NCBI GenBank assembly: GCA_022264855.1 | Contig: JABYQU010000017.1 | Location: 496,001-560,000, forward strand | Direction: 5' to 3' | Source of the DNA: Lenzites betulinus | Lineage: Eukaryota; Basidiomycota; Agaricomycetes; Polyporales; Polyporaceae | DNA: 64,000 nucleotides | Part shown: piece after piece, positions 1 through 11,874 of the stretch | How the letters are laid out: the number at the start of each line of letters is the position of its first letter | Position numbering within the stretch: position 1 is the stretch's first letter | The notes under the pieces: model-generated | Told to the model about the DNA's origin: nothing | The model's database searches: none | What the model saw: the letters and a program-made list of their open reading frames with translations, nothing else | Translations under genes and position numbers: made by a program

Positions 1-19
1 GCTGACACCGCCGCCGGTA

Positions 20-430
20 CTTGACCGTGCCCGCCCGTCGCGGTACCAAATGTGTATACATCGAACACGAGCAACACGACAGGCGCGCTGCGAGCCGCAG
101 CTTTCAACGTCCTCGCTCAGTGACGCCTCAGCCCGCCGTCCGGGCCCTGTGAATTCATCTGTTCTTGTCTTTGCGCCATCGCGGCACAAGCTGACACAAG
201 TACACAGACGGTTTCGCATCGAGCTAGCAAAGATACGCGGCCAGGGATGGTAGCGCCGCAGAGACAGCAAGTTGTAGCATGACGCCGCGGGATTCAGGGC
301 TCGACTACGTTATGGGCGCCGGCAGACTCGGTCTTCGACTGTGTAGACGACCACTCCCAGCAACGCATGCACGCTGAGCCATCCGCGTACCGGATCACAG
401 GATGAACCAGCTGCAGCAGGTGCAAGTCTA
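20..430. repeat. Diverged duplication, copy A
   Basis: This stretch aligns by eye with 1079-1505, in the same orientation. Shared anchors in the same order include a 'gagcaacacg' followed by 'cgcgctgc' (near 68 and 1136), 'agatacgcggccaggga' (near 230 and 1294), 'agggctcga' followed by 'gggcgc' and 'agactcg/ggactcg' (near 296 and 1390), and 'aacgactc' (near 480 and 1476). Many substitutions and small indels separate the copies, so the duplication is old. No coding potential is evident in either copy. Confidence 0.6.
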
Positions 431-1078
431 TTTCGCTCGTGTCGCTACAGGACGTGTACTGACCGTGCTCCTGCCTCTAAACGACTCGATACAGGATGCT
501 CCCCGGCGAGCATAATTGTTGCGCAGCCGCTCTCACTGCTCGGAACCCTCGCACCTGCCGCGACTACGACCAGTCGCCGCCGACAGAAGCTCACATCAGT
601 GCCCCGCCAGCGCCGGCAGTCTCGCAGCCCATGCCCGGCAGAGCTCCCATCCCGCCCGGCAGTAGCCCTGTGTGCGTGCCCCCGCGGGCGCGTCGTCGGC
701 GCCGAGGGACGCCGGGACGTGCGTGCCGTGGCACCGCATGGAGCGATGGAAAGTAAGTGGGAGGCGTGGCAGCACTGGGCTTGCTATGCCCATGTATCAC
801 AATTCACTGTGTCCTAAGTAGTAGCACTCATCGCTCGTCGCCCCGTGCTCGGGCTTTCGTGTCCATCATATTCTGGTGAGCCACTGCGCAGGTTCGCTGA
901 TCCATACCAAGCGGGTCAGAGGCGGTCGCCACGCAAACATGGTCTGGCATGCAAACAAGTCCGCACCCGCACGGCGCCCCGCGCCGTGTCCCTGTCTCCC
1001 GACATGAAACATGCTCACAACGCCATGTTCGGCGGCCACCGGCTCTCGCGCCTCCGCCCTCCCGCCGCCGCCAGCACC

Positions 1079-1505
1079 TAACCGTGTCCGCCCAGAGCGG
1101 TATCAAACGGTACCGGAGGTGTACGCATCGCATGCGAGCAACACGGCGATCGCGCTGCAAGCCGCCGCCGCCGCCGCCGCCGTGTTCGCTAGCGCATCCG
1201 CCTGCCGTCCAGAATCTCAGGCTGTGAGTGTTCTGTCCCGTTTTTTTTTCGCGTGGCAGAACCTAACGAGCACACAGTAGTGCTCGCTTTGCGTAGATAC
1301 GCGGCCAGGGACAGTAGCGCCGCACTGGCAGATGACAATAACCTGTCGCCGCGCGCCCTCCCAACGCCGCGGAATGTTTTTGTGCATCGCAGGGCTCGAA
1401 TGCGTTGTGGGCGCTGGCGGACTCGTTCCAGAAGCACCCTCGCGCCGAAACCGCTGCATGCCGCCCTGGCCTCCAACGACTCAATGACAGCGCACTGCCG
1501 GGCCT
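1079..1505. repeat. Diverged duplication, copy B
   Basis: Partner of the block at 20-430, displaced by about 1.06 kb. It contains a GCC trinucleotide run (1161-1182) that copy A lacks, and the T9 run at 1240. I see no clear third copy one period further on (near 2140), so this is recorded as a two-copy relic, not as an array. Confidence 0.55.
1161..1182. repeat. GCC trinucleotide microsatellite
   Basis: Seven consecutive GCC units. They would read as poly-alanine or poly-proline in some frames, but no supported gene covers the site. Confidence 0.85.
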
Positions 1506-2649
1506 GCTGTAGAATCATTTCGCGGCTGTATTCACGTCGGAATATTTGGGCAACAGCCCCCGTCGAAACCCTCTGTGCTATGTAGAGACGTTCGTGAGTG
1601 TGCGTGAGTATGGAGGCACGTACGCATCAGTGTAAATATGCCCTGTATACATAAACTCCACAGGCGGGCTCGAACGGACCAGCGCGACGCGGAGAACGGT
1701 GCCGAGGGACAGGGCACTGCGCGCTCGCCTCCGGGTGTTGTAAACACGATGGCTGTACGGCACCCAACTCCGGACGACAGCAGGGTCGCGCAGGACCCTC
1801 AAAGACGCCAAATGCCGCCATTGGTGGACTCCGCTCGAATGTACCAACGGCGCGTCTTGCGCAAAGGCGCTTCACGCCGCGCTGCAGACCCGCCCCCACT
1901 GCCATCGTCGGCCGCGGCACAGTGTCACGCAGGTCGCACGCTGCACAACATAAAGGACGGGCGCGCCGTCGAGCGGGGACGAAGCCGCACACTCGCGCAA
2001 CGCTCAGCGGAACTATGCCACGGCGTACATACCGTGCCAGATGCGACCACGCCGTACGCGGTCTCGGACCCTGGCGTCCGTCCCGTGCGCCCGTGTCGCC
2101 GCCTGCGCTTGGCGATGTTCCAAGTGCATTCGCGTCCAGTGCGCTCGGAAAGGCTGCACGCGAACGGGTACCGTACGGACGATGCTCCCGTGTACGAGAT
2201 GGATCGACCCACAAATATATTTTATTTTCCATGTTACACACAAGGATGCAGGCGGCGACCGGAAATAAGCTCGTAGTGCTGCACCTCGACGAGAACAATG
2301 CTCGGGCTCCATTGCTACGCGGCGGTCGAGAAGGTCGTGGACGGGCCCAACGGGGATTCAGTATGCGACGCCGCCGACCCGACGCACCACTTTGTTTTGC
2401 GTTGCCCTGGCGCTGGGCGATTCGCGCGGAGGTACCACTCCAATACCACTACAAGGAATCAGCACCCAGATGTGAGCGGCAAGGGACGTACGGCCGAATC
2501 ACAAAGTCGGCCCGGCGCAAAGACCCTCCCGCCCCCGCGTGCAGAACTTCGCTCGCCCTGGACTGGCGTCGTCGCCGCCTGCGTCGTAACTCGAGACGTA
2601 AGCTCCCTGGCACGTTCCGCGTGCGTCTGCCAATTTGCAGGCTTATCCG

Positions 2650-5600
2650 GACAATTCGTAAATTCGAAGTTCAATGGGCCCCGGCGTGAGCGGGCCTGCG
2701 GTCGCGCAGAAGGGGCCAAAAGTTAAACTCCTCCGATGACGCTGTAACTCGCCACACGGGTACAGTTCGTTCACGATAGTGCATTCGCGTCGCGGCAGCA
2801 CAAGGGGGGCAGAAATCGGCACTGGGACCGTGTCTTTCGGTGCGGGGCGCGCAGAGGCCAGTGTACGGCACGGGCGCGGATCGGAAACGCGCGGGGAACG
2901 CTGAAAATGGGTGAGCCAGTGCAGCGGGTGTGCGTGGACGGGCGTACCATCTTTCAGGGCCGTGCGAGGCAAACTCGCGTTGTGGTTCACAATGTTCGTC
3001 GAGTTTATTCTTGCCCACGGCGGTGCAGAGCGAGGCCAGGCTTCACGGCGCGCCGTTCGGCCTGCGAGGCTGCAGACGAGTGCGAGAGGAACAAAGGAGT
3101 GCGCACACCACGTCGCAGGGCGGACGGGCACAATGCCAGCACGGGGCGGAGGACCTTGGGTGTGCATCGGGGCCCGGGGGACTGCACCACGGCGCAGGAG
3201 CTTGGAGTGCTCCGGGAAAGCTGAAACTTGCTGAGCACATGCCGTACGTATGGTACAGCGCACGTACCAATTTAAGCAACGAGGGAACGAAGACTCGGCA
3301 CAGGGCGAGCGGTTTTGCATATTTGGCCCTGAGACAGCCTGGGCGTCGGAAGACGGAATGTCGAACAGCCCGGATCGAGCCATACTTTGGTGCGTTCGCT
3401 GCGACAGTGTAGGAGAGCGCGTGCGTGACGTTTGAGGAGTGCTGGATGAGAGGGCGCACCTCGGTGCGCGATATTGTGCTCCTGCTCATGGAAATTCACA
3501 CAAATGACTTCGCTGAGGAGCGGCGTTTCGTCCTCGCGCGATGGAACTTGGTGCATACGATTTCGTACACGTTCCGAGTGCGCTCGTGCGTTCGCGGCGT
3601 GATTGGGATGATTTGAGTTTTCGCCCACTTCGGTTCGAGCCCATGGGATGGCCTTGAGAGGCGCGAATAAAATTCTTCCGGATCACGCTATAACTGCGTG
3701 AGCGCATGCGTGGCGTGTAGGGAGAGCGACGCACCGAGTTGCAGATGACGCGGACCAGGTGCAAGAACGGCGCGGGCGATTCTCTGTGTGCACCCACCAC
3801 GAGATGACACCAGAGGCACGACCACGGGATCCACTCGAATCGTGCTCAGATCTCACATGCGCAGTCCTTGCATGCACACGAGCATATGTGGCGAGTTCCG
3901 GGGGGCGGCGACGCGTTACCGAGGTGCAGTGGACGATCTTGTGTGTGCAGTGGGCATGCATGCCAGCGGGACAGAAGGGGAGGGGCACCGCCCTCTCGGA
4001 TCGTTCTGAAAACGCGTGAGCGTATGTGCGCTGCATAGTAGAGTGCACACACCGAGTTGCGCGAGGAGGGAGCGCGAAACGAGTGCGCGGCGCGCGATCC
4101 TCTGTGTACCTCCACGAGATCGCACCCGGAGGACTCGGAGCGTCGCGGCGACGTTGTCACTGCCCTAGTCGCGCTGGGATTCAGCCCGCGCACTCGGCGA
4201 TACATACGTGCGCAGAAACGTACCGGCTCCCGCGACGAGGCGTCGCAATGCAGTCTGCGCAGACGATCTCCTGCCAGTGGGGCCTGGGTGCACACTGGCC
4301 AGGCCTGCGTACGGAAGAGGCGCGACCTCAGCCCGCACGGGCTGCGCTCGTAATCACTAGGGAGGCTTTGCGTGCATGCAGGAGTATGCTTGTCAAATAT
4401 GAGCGTCAGGGGAGGGACGGTGAAGGCGGGGTGCGCGATTTTGTCTGGCATGCCCACCAAAATGGCAAAATGCGCACAGAGGGCACATCTTCGAATCGCT
4501 CGGAGCGAGCTGCGAATGCGCGTGCACGTCCGGCATAGTCCCCCGAGCCTGCGTTCAAAGTATCAGCCCGGGGGAACGCGCTCCGGGTGACGGGCGAGCG
4601 ATTACTTTCACCTACAGACTGAACTTATGCCATGAAATCGCGCAAAAAGGCGCATTTGAGAACGGCTTGGATCGCGCTGCGAGTGCGCACGTGCATTCCG
4701 TACAGCCAGTCGAGTCTGTGTTCGCGATATCAGCGGGAGGGAACGCGATCCGAGTGGCCGGCGAGCGATGACTTCCACGTACACTCTGGATAGCCCTGAA
4801 ATCGCGCACAAAGACGCATTTGAGAACTGCTCGGATCGAGCTGCGAATGCACATGTGCGTTCCGTACAGTTGATCGAGCCTGCGTGCGAGATATGAGCAC
4901 GAGCGAAGACGGTCCGAGCGGCGCGTGAAGGATTTAGTCCACATACCGTCCGAAATGCAATGAAATCGCGCAGAAACGGCGCATTTCGAATCGCTCGGAC
5001 GGCGCTGCGAATGGGCAGGCGCACTCCGTATGGTGCATAGAGCCTGTTCCCATGATATCAGCGCAAGGGAATACGATCCGAGCGGCGGGCGAGCGAATCT
5101 ATCTGCTCACCGAGTGGAATGGGGGATGACTCAAACTGCTCGGGTCGCGCTGTGCTTGCACACGCACACTCCACACACTCACTGGAGTAAGTGTGCGCAG
5201 TTTCAGTACGCCGCGATGGGAGGGGAGCGACGCGCGAGCGATTCAGTGCATATGTCCATGGAATGGGCATGTTCTGCGACGACGCGCATCCAAGTTGTGC
5301 GGATCGGGCTGAAATGTCGCGTGAGCACTCCGTATGCGTAGTATAGTGCACTTCTGAGAGCACAGGACATATGGTTGAGAGCTCGGCGCAGCGCAGCCGT
5401 TTCGCTCTTCGGCCCCATGAGATGGCCTCGAGGACGCGACGATTAAACTCATCGCCTTGCGCTGCAATTTCGCGGAAGTACGTCGGTATGCACAGTAGAG
5501 TGCACGTTCACAATAGCAGCACGCGCGCCGCCGAAACGAGTGCAGCGCGGCGACTTCTCTCTCTCGGCACCATGGAATGGGACAAAATCGAACGAAACTG

Positions 5601-5720
5601 AGCACGCCGCGATCGCACTGGGATTCGACGTGTGCATGCGGGGCATGCAGAGGGAGGCGGGCACGAAGTGGCATTGGGTGGGAATGGGGTGTAGCCGCGC
5701 GGCGGGCGATCCACTCTGTG
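2650..5720. repeat. Degenerate ~158-bp tandem (satellite-like) array
   Basis: Anchors of the type CATG(G/A)(A/G)ATGG or TGAAATCGCG recur at about 3487, 3642, 3798, 3955, 4113, 4274, 4448, 4631, 4795, 4959, 5114, 5257, 5416 and 5571. The mean spacing is close to 160 bp. The clearest units are 4633-5120, where 'tgaaatcgcgca' followed by 'gcgcattt' and a 'gctcggatcg.gctgcgaatg' core repeats at 164-bp steps. A second anchor, 'gtagtagagtgcac' with its variants, recurs near 4038, 5337 and 5492. The block at 2735 matches 3677, six periods away. About 19 units are implied, each well diverged from the others. The array shows no open frame or protein motif, and its GC content is high. Short ORFs here are by-products of the GC-rich repeat. 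Confidence 0.75.
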
Positions 5721-7326
5721 ACCCCGAGGTTGCTGCCCCTCCCGCGCACGAAGCCGCGGCGGGACAGGGCACCCACAACATCAGGCGGGACGCACTCCGG
5801 GCGTTGGGATGCAACACGGGCCACACTCCGACGCGACGGGCGGCCGCTCTTGGCGGTTCCAGGTGTGTGTGTCTGAATATACTCGTGCGCGGCCGACCCG
5901 TCGCGCCCTTGGGCGTCGGAGCAATGACGCGGCAGCAGCTCCTTCGTGCCACCTTGCTATTCGTCCGAGTCGGGAGGGTCGAGTGCGGGCGAGCCGCTAG
6001 GAGGCGGACGCGTCCGGAAAAGTGCATGGCGTACGGCGCGCGGCGAGACAGCCATATCGTCGGCTGCGCACGACGAATCGGATGCTCGGATACACTACAA
6101 CGCGTACGTACATGGCGGAAACGGGACGATGGGGGAGCGGGCGCATGACGACAGGGACGGAGGCGGCGGGCGCGAGGTCCGTGCACGGTGCGGTGCGGTG
6201 CTGTGCGTGTGTGCACGTATATAAGGGGCGAGGAGGACCGGGGAGGGCATCAGCTCGAGTGCCTCGTTCTCCGCCTCGTCCTCGTTCCCTCGCTTTCATC
6301 CCTCTTCGCCGCGCTCGCGGGGTGTGTGTGCTGCTGCCCCTCGGTACTCGACACCCGGCAGCATCCTCGCGAGCCCCAGCACGCGCCGTTCGGGGCCCGG
6401 TACACAACGCGCGACATCTGGCGCGACACGGCGAGAACGCCGGAAGCCATGTGAGTTGCTTTACACGTCCGCGCCGCCGCCGCACGCTGAAACGAGTGCA
6501 CCGCACGTACGTGCTTACGGAAGGACAGGGCGGAGAGACGGAGCGGCGCGGAGCGCTCATCGCAAAGGGCGGCTTCCGCCCAGCGCCGCGCCTGTGTGCT
6601 GCGGTAGCGGATTGATACACGCAGCTCACGGCGCGAGCGTGCGACGATGTGCGCGAGCACAGGAGCAGAAACATGCAATATAATACAATATTGATCGCAC
6701 ACCTGTGTGTTGTCCGCTGTGGGGTCCCGCGCGGTAGACGTGCGAAGCCGGGCGACGCGGGGCGGAGGCATACGCCTTTGTCCTGCGGCGAGTCGCGTCG
6801 GCGACAGAGTGTGTAGGCGAGAGAATGTTTGGATCAGAGAGGGGGCGAGAGGCGCTCGATTGCAAGGCTGCGCCAGGGATGCGATGTGAGCGTTCAGTGC
6901 GACCAGTGTCGCGCGCGTGGTGGCTGCGTTCCGAGAGCGCGAGAGTACTACTATCTCCCTGGGTTGCGGTGCGGTGGGAGCTACTTAGTGCGCCCAGAAG
7001 AGGAAGCGGGTGACAAGGGCGGGCAGGCGCGCAGCGGGTTGTGCAGAGCGAGCAGAGAAGGGGACCGGCATGAGGCAGAGTCGCGGAAGAGCGCGATTGG
7101 CGAGGGCGGGCAGGCAGGACAGGCGGTGGGCGCAGACAAGAAGGACGCGCGGCGGCGGAGCAGACTCGCAGCGGCGTCTGGCAGTGACGTCAGGCGGCTG
7201 AGACGCGAGAGAGGCGCCCGGGAGAGTAAAGTGGGGGCTACGCCTCCAACAGGAGCACGGTGGAGTTCTCTCGCCTTTATCATGCCTCGTTCCTCGCGCT
7301 CGATCCCCACTGTCTTTTCTCTCACC
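5721..7326. other. GC-rich region without a supportable gene
   Basis: Between the tandem array and the MPV17-like gene I see no ORF with family motifs or a convincing intron chain. The only structured element is the TATA-like site at 6218 with a pyrimidine-rich stretch just downstream (6250-6310). The region could hold the 5' leader of a transcript or a decayed gene. Confidence 0.4.
6218..6225 (+). promoter_or_regulatory. Orphan TATA-like box
   Basis: TATATAAG lies 30-60 bp upstream of a C/T-rich stretch with TTCTCC, TCGTTCC and CTTTCATCC, the usual look of a fungal core promoter and start region. No supportable coding sequence follows within 1 kb. It could drive a non-coding transcript, a long leader for the gene at 7327, or nothing. 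Confidence 0.35.
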
Positions 7327-8250
7327 ATGGCCAACATCGCTCGCTCGCGCCTACCAGCAATCCTTTGAATCCCACCCCTACTACACCACCGCACTCACGA
7401 ACGGCGCGCTCAACGCCCTCGGCGATGTCGTCGCCCAGATCACGCAGAAAGTCATCGCACAGCAGGAAGACAGCCAGCCTAGAACACCATGGCGGTATGA
7501 CGTTCCGCGCACGCTGCGATTCTTTGCATTCGGGTTCGGAATGGGTGCGTTTCCTTTCCGGACTGTTTGGTCGAGCGTCTTGTGCTTACCGTCTCTATTC
7601 CAGGACCCGTCATTGGCCGGTGGAACGTCTTCCTCGAACAGCGCTCCCCCTTGCGGTCCGTAGGAAATAGCACGGGCAAGGGCAAGGTTAGCCTGCGTGC
7701 GCTCGCGAGGCGCGTCGGCGCAGACCAACTGTTCATGTGCGTGCACACACACACCCCTTATCTTCACGACGTTTAATGCTGACGACATCTTTTCAGGGCC
7801 CCCATTGGCGTATGTGCTACCCATTCTATTTGATACGCGACATCTGACCACTGTGCGATATAGCTTGCACTCTTCATCGGGTCCATGGGCGTCATGGAGG
7901 GTCGCGACGCGCACCATATTGAGCAACGTTATCAGGACCTATATAAGCCTGCCATTCTCGCGAACTGGCAGGTATGGCCGGTCGCACAGGTACGCAGCTA
8001 CTTTTGCGCGCTGCGTTTGCCCAGGTTCTGACATCCCGCAAACCAGCTCGTCAACTTCCACTTCATGCCCCTACCATATCGCGTCCCGTTCCAGTCAACT
8101 TGCGGCGTCTTCTGGACGCTGTACCTCTCCCTGCTCAACGCAAAGTACGTGTCCTCGTGCTCTCAACTCTTTCCTCAGAGCACTGACGACTTCTACAGAG
8201 AGGACGAGGTTCAGGATCGCACGGACAGTATGCGCCGTACGCTCAAGTGA
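7327..8250 (+). CDS. Mpv17/PMP22 (Sym1-like) membrane protein, with apparent 5' frameshift
   Basis: Mpv17/Sym1 proteins are four-helix channels of the inner mitochondrial or peroxisomal membrane, linked to stress tolerance and metabolite transport. Exons: 7327-7544, 7604-7736, 7797-7809 (13 nt), 7864-7989, 8047-8144 and 8199-8250. Family signatures are the N-terminal YQQSFESHPYYTTALTNG, then GDVVAQ, RWNVFLEQR, the central APIG...GVMEGRDAQHIEQRY, WQVWPVAQLVNFHFMP (split by an intron) and VFWTLYLSLLNAKE near the C-terminus. The ATG at 7327 has a good context and reads MANIAR, but the next bases repeat TCGC, so the frame runs into a stop at 7366. Removing one TCGC would join MANIAR to AYQQSF. 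No other in-frame ATG lies upstream. This is either a sequencing slip or a real disruption. The rest of the gene is intact with consistent intron phases. Confidence 0.88.
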
Positions 8251-8256
8251 GTATCG

Positions 8257-8316
8257 CCGCGGACTTCCAGCATCTCCCTCATTATACCGCGGACTTCCTG
8301 CATCTCCCTCATTACA
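8257..8316. repeat. Two-copy 30-bp tandem repeat
   Basis: Two copies of a 30-bp unit begin CCGCGGACTTCC and differ at one or two bases. They lie directly after the stop codon of the Mpv17-like gene, probably within its 3' untranslated region. The remaining gap to 8896 holds nothing I can name. Confidence 0.8.
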
Positions 8317-8896
8317 CCGTGGTCCGTAACGGACCGTTGATGACCACCATTACTGCAAGCACGACACACGTATACTGTAGCAATAGCACGTTTCCTCCCC
8401 ATCGTACTCCGTACATATAGCCTACTTTTACCCGCACTGTATATAGATGATAGCACAGCATCGGCGCATGCCCGTTAATGCCATAGACAATATTGCCTTT
8501 GCCTTCTCTTCTCAGAGAGACGTCTGTACGGTACAAAGTCTCTAGCAAGGCTAGATGCTCGAGCGATCCTGTCCAGGCTACGCGTCGGGAACACTAGTAG
8601 CTTTATGCACATTCGCAGCGAGCCACGAGAGGTGCTCGTCTTGGCTCGTAGTACGCCGGTCGCACGAGCAAAGCTAGTACGCTGTCGTGAGGACCTCCTA
8701 AGTGTCCCCGCAAATACTCAGTACTAGTGAAGGAGGTGTGAGATATGCTATTTGCCTGGGTAGCTACTAGTTTAAAGCAGATGATCTAGTATAGGCCCGT
8801 ATGCCACCTTGCGAGGAAGGGGTCGAACATGGTGAATCCTGACACCCACACCGATCCGTGTGCCCCAGTAGTAGATACGCCCCCATCCGGCCTGAA

Positions 8897-11874
8897 CTAC
8901 GACGCGCCATACTTCGGCTTGAAGTACGCCGGGGGCAGCTTGGCGAGCACGTCCACCAGCGGGCGCTCCACGACGACCAGCTCCCCGGGCGCGACAAAGT
9001 CCACGAATAGCAGCGGCCGGTAGTGCGTGATCAGCTTGAAGTTGCGCTGCTGCTCCGACGCGGGGTCGCCGACCTCCACGCGTCCGTTCGCGTTCGCGTC
9101 CGCCTTCCGCTTCCCGCGCCTGCGCTTCTCGAACCCGCCTGCCCCGCCCGCGCGTTCCGCCAGATTCACCTTGCAGAGCCACGTCGCGCCCCAGAAGAGC
9201 GCCGTGCGCGCCGGGAGCTGCCGCCCCTCCGCCTCCGCCCCATCCGCGTTCTCTGCGTCTGCGTCCTCCTGCCCCTCGCGCGCCGCGTCGAACGCGACCC
9301 CCAGCACGGGATCGTGCAGGCGCACGAAGCGCTGCGGGAGCGCCTGCACGAGCGCGCGCGCCCAGCGCGGGAACGTGCGCGCCTCGACGTCGTACACCTC
9401 GAGCGCGTTGTCCGCGAGGCCGAGCACGAGCATGCCGGGCGCGGCGGGGTCGGCCGCGAACGCGAGCGCGTGCACGGGCGCGGCGAGCGTGGGCAGCGCG
9501 CTGTGGTGCTGCACGGCGTCGAGGTTGAAGACGTGTGTGCGCCGGTGGTCGTTTGCGGTCGCGAGCCACTGGCCGTCCGCGCTCACGGCCATGCGGGTTA
9601 TGGTGGTGAGGACGCGTTTGGAGGACTCGACGTCAGAGTCCGAGTCAGAGTCGGACTCGGATGCTGAGTTGGAGGGGTCCTGCGATTCGGTGGTCATGTC
9701 GATGTCACCGTCGGTGTTGGCGGACGTGCCTGCGTGACGCTTGCCTCGGACTACGCGGCCGTTGACGATGCCTTCGCGTATACTGTGCTGCTCGAACTTG
9801 CGCAGGACGCGCGGGGGGCGCTCGACGGAACCCAGGTCGATGATGAGCACCGTGGCAGATGCAGAGGTCGCGAGTACAAGTTTTGAAGAGTCGGGGGTGA
9901 ACAGAAGAGAGGATGCGCCGGACGAGGAGCCCGGGAGCTGGCTCTGGACCATCGACGCGAAGGTGCGTATTCGTCGGGGCTTCAGATCGCCGTTCTTCTG
10001 CAAGTCAAGCTGTGAGCAGATGAGCCACGGGAAGCCACACACATGCGCTTACCTCCTCCGTCAGCTGGAACAGCTTCGTCTCGTACCAATCCGCCACCGC
10101 CACCCACTTCCCGTCGTCCGAGATCGCGCCCGCCACCACATTCGTCTGCACATTCAGATCCATATCCAACACCCGTTCCCACCCATCCTGCGCCCCCTGC
10201 GCCTCCCATCCCTCCTCCTCTTCGCTCCTCTGTTGCTGCCGCGGCGCAATGCGCCACACCGTCAGCCCCGCATCACGCGTGCACATCAGCAGGCGCGCCC
10301 CCCTCGCGAGATGCACCGCCGACGCGCTCGCAGGCCCACTCGTGTACGCGAGGCGGCGGTGGTACGCGTCCTCGAACGTCGCGCTCGTGCTCGTCGCGAG
10401 CGGGTTCGCGACCTTGCCCGCGAGCGTCGCGGTCGGCAGCGCCGCGGGCGTTACGACGACGGACATGTCGAGCCCGCCGGAAGCGAGCACGGGCGCGACG
10501 TCCGCGGGGAAGTGGCGCGCGTGCGCGGGCGGGAGCGGCGTGTAGGGCGGCCAGATCGCGAGCGCGCGCACGTCGTGTGAGTGCAGGCGGCGCGAGGAGG
10601 TTTGTGCCCAGCGCCCGGCGGTGCGGGGGACGAGCGGGGAGGGGTTCGTTTCGGACCGGGCGGTCTTTACGTAGGAGAATTGGGTGACTTTTTGGTCGAC
10701 GCCGGAGGTGTATACCGCTGTGCCGTCCTGGGGTGCGGTTTAGTATTGATTTCTGGAAACGGTGGACAGATGACGTACGGGACCGATGGTGAGGCAGAGG
10801 ATGTCTGCGGCATGCCCTTGGAAGCTCTGCAGCTGTGTGCAGGTTTTTGAGTCCCAAAATTTGACGTTACCCATGGAATCTCCGGACACAATAGTGCCAT
10901 CACTAGCAAAAGTTCAACGCATGTCGAGCATCCATCACACAGAACACATACCCTAGGACGCCAACTGCCCACACCAGAGTGCGTTCTCCGCGAATCTTGT
11001 CCGTGCCCATGCGGTCCAGCACGCGACCAGTCGCAAAATTCAGCTTCCTCAGGCTGCTGTCTGAACACCCAGTGACGAGCCATGAGTCGGACCACTCGTC
11101 GTCATCGTCGTCGTCCGAGTCGGACTCCGCGCCTGGTTTTTGTTCCTTCTTCTGCCTCGGGACGGGCGGACCCCAGGCGATGCTGAGTATCCGGCTTTTC
11201 ACGCGGTCAAGGCGGCGTAGGTGGGAAAGCTCGTCGTAGAGCAGAGAGATGAGGCGTACAGAGCCGTCTTCACAGCCTAACGCGAGTATAGTGGAAGTGT
11301 GGTTCGGTGCAATAGACCAGATGGGTCCGCCTTGCGAGTTCAAGGTGCGCTGCGGGAAGTGAGCACACCGCAGACTATAAACAAGGGAGAGCCTCACCTT
11401 GATGCATCCTTTTTCTATGTCCCATTCTACGAGCTCGCTACCTCCTCCGGAACTGAATAACCGGAGGTTCGACCATGAAGGAATGTCTTCCTGCGCCGCT
11501 TTTCTTGGCGAACGGAAAGTAAGAGCTAGGGATTCAACTTTTGATGGGTACGGTCCTACAAGGGTCTACAATAGAGCCCTCAGTACTTCAACGCAAACGA
11601 AGAACAGCACGACGGGACGCACCTTGCGAACCACCCATGCCTGGGGCGCCTGGCTGCGAGGGCCCGACCCGGTCCACTCGCACAGCTCAATGTTCCCGTT
11701 TGCGCGCCCGATAACCAAGGGACCAAACCCGGGAAATGCTTGGTTGTTTGCTGCCTTCTTCCCCTTCACAGACGGCAGAGGCAGCGGGGGAAAGCATAGT
11801 GCAGTGACCGCTGAAGGCGTGAAGTCGACGAAGCGGCAGCGGTGCACTGCGAGCGTGGACGAGGACTCGGCCAT
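8897..11874 (-). CDS. UTP4: U3 snoRNP/t-UTP WD40 protein Utp4 (Cirhin homologue)
   Basis: Utp4 is a WD40 scaffold of the t-UTP subcomplex that starts small-subunit processome assembly on nascent pre-rRNA in the nucleolus. Exons on the minus strand: 11874-11623, 11565-11398, 11349-10952, 10902-10779, 10727-10053 and 10009-8897, giving 909 residues with all phases consistent. WD-type segments include VHRCRFVDFTPSAVTAL at the start, GPIWSIAPNHTSTILALGCEDG, WLVTGCSDSSLRKLNFATG and DILCLTIGPDG. The C-terminal ELVVVERPLVDVLAKLPPAY followed by FKPKYG is highly characteristic of Utp4. An acidic Asp/Ser tract at residues about 190-205 and a second one mid-protein are normal for nucleolar factors. The gene starts 300 bp from TIM10 on the other strand, so they probably share a promoter. 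GC content is very high in the last exon, which creates long antisense ORFs without motifs. Confidence 0.93.

Noticed and set aside
3560..3645. tRNA B-box-like GGTTCGAGCCC near 3631
   Set aside because: No A-box or pairing acceptor arms at the right distance; the motif lies inside one unit of the tandem array and is not kept in the other units.
50..6700. Dozens of open frames of 60-250 codons on both strands
   Set aside because: They are open because GC-rich DNA has few stops. They overlap each other in all frames, lack family motifs, are Arg/Ala/Pro-rich, and sit in diverged repeats.
9023..10690. Long plus-strand ORFs opposite UTP4
   Set aside because: Arg/Ala-rich antisense shadows of a GC-rich coding exon; the minus strand carries the recognisable Utp4 protein.
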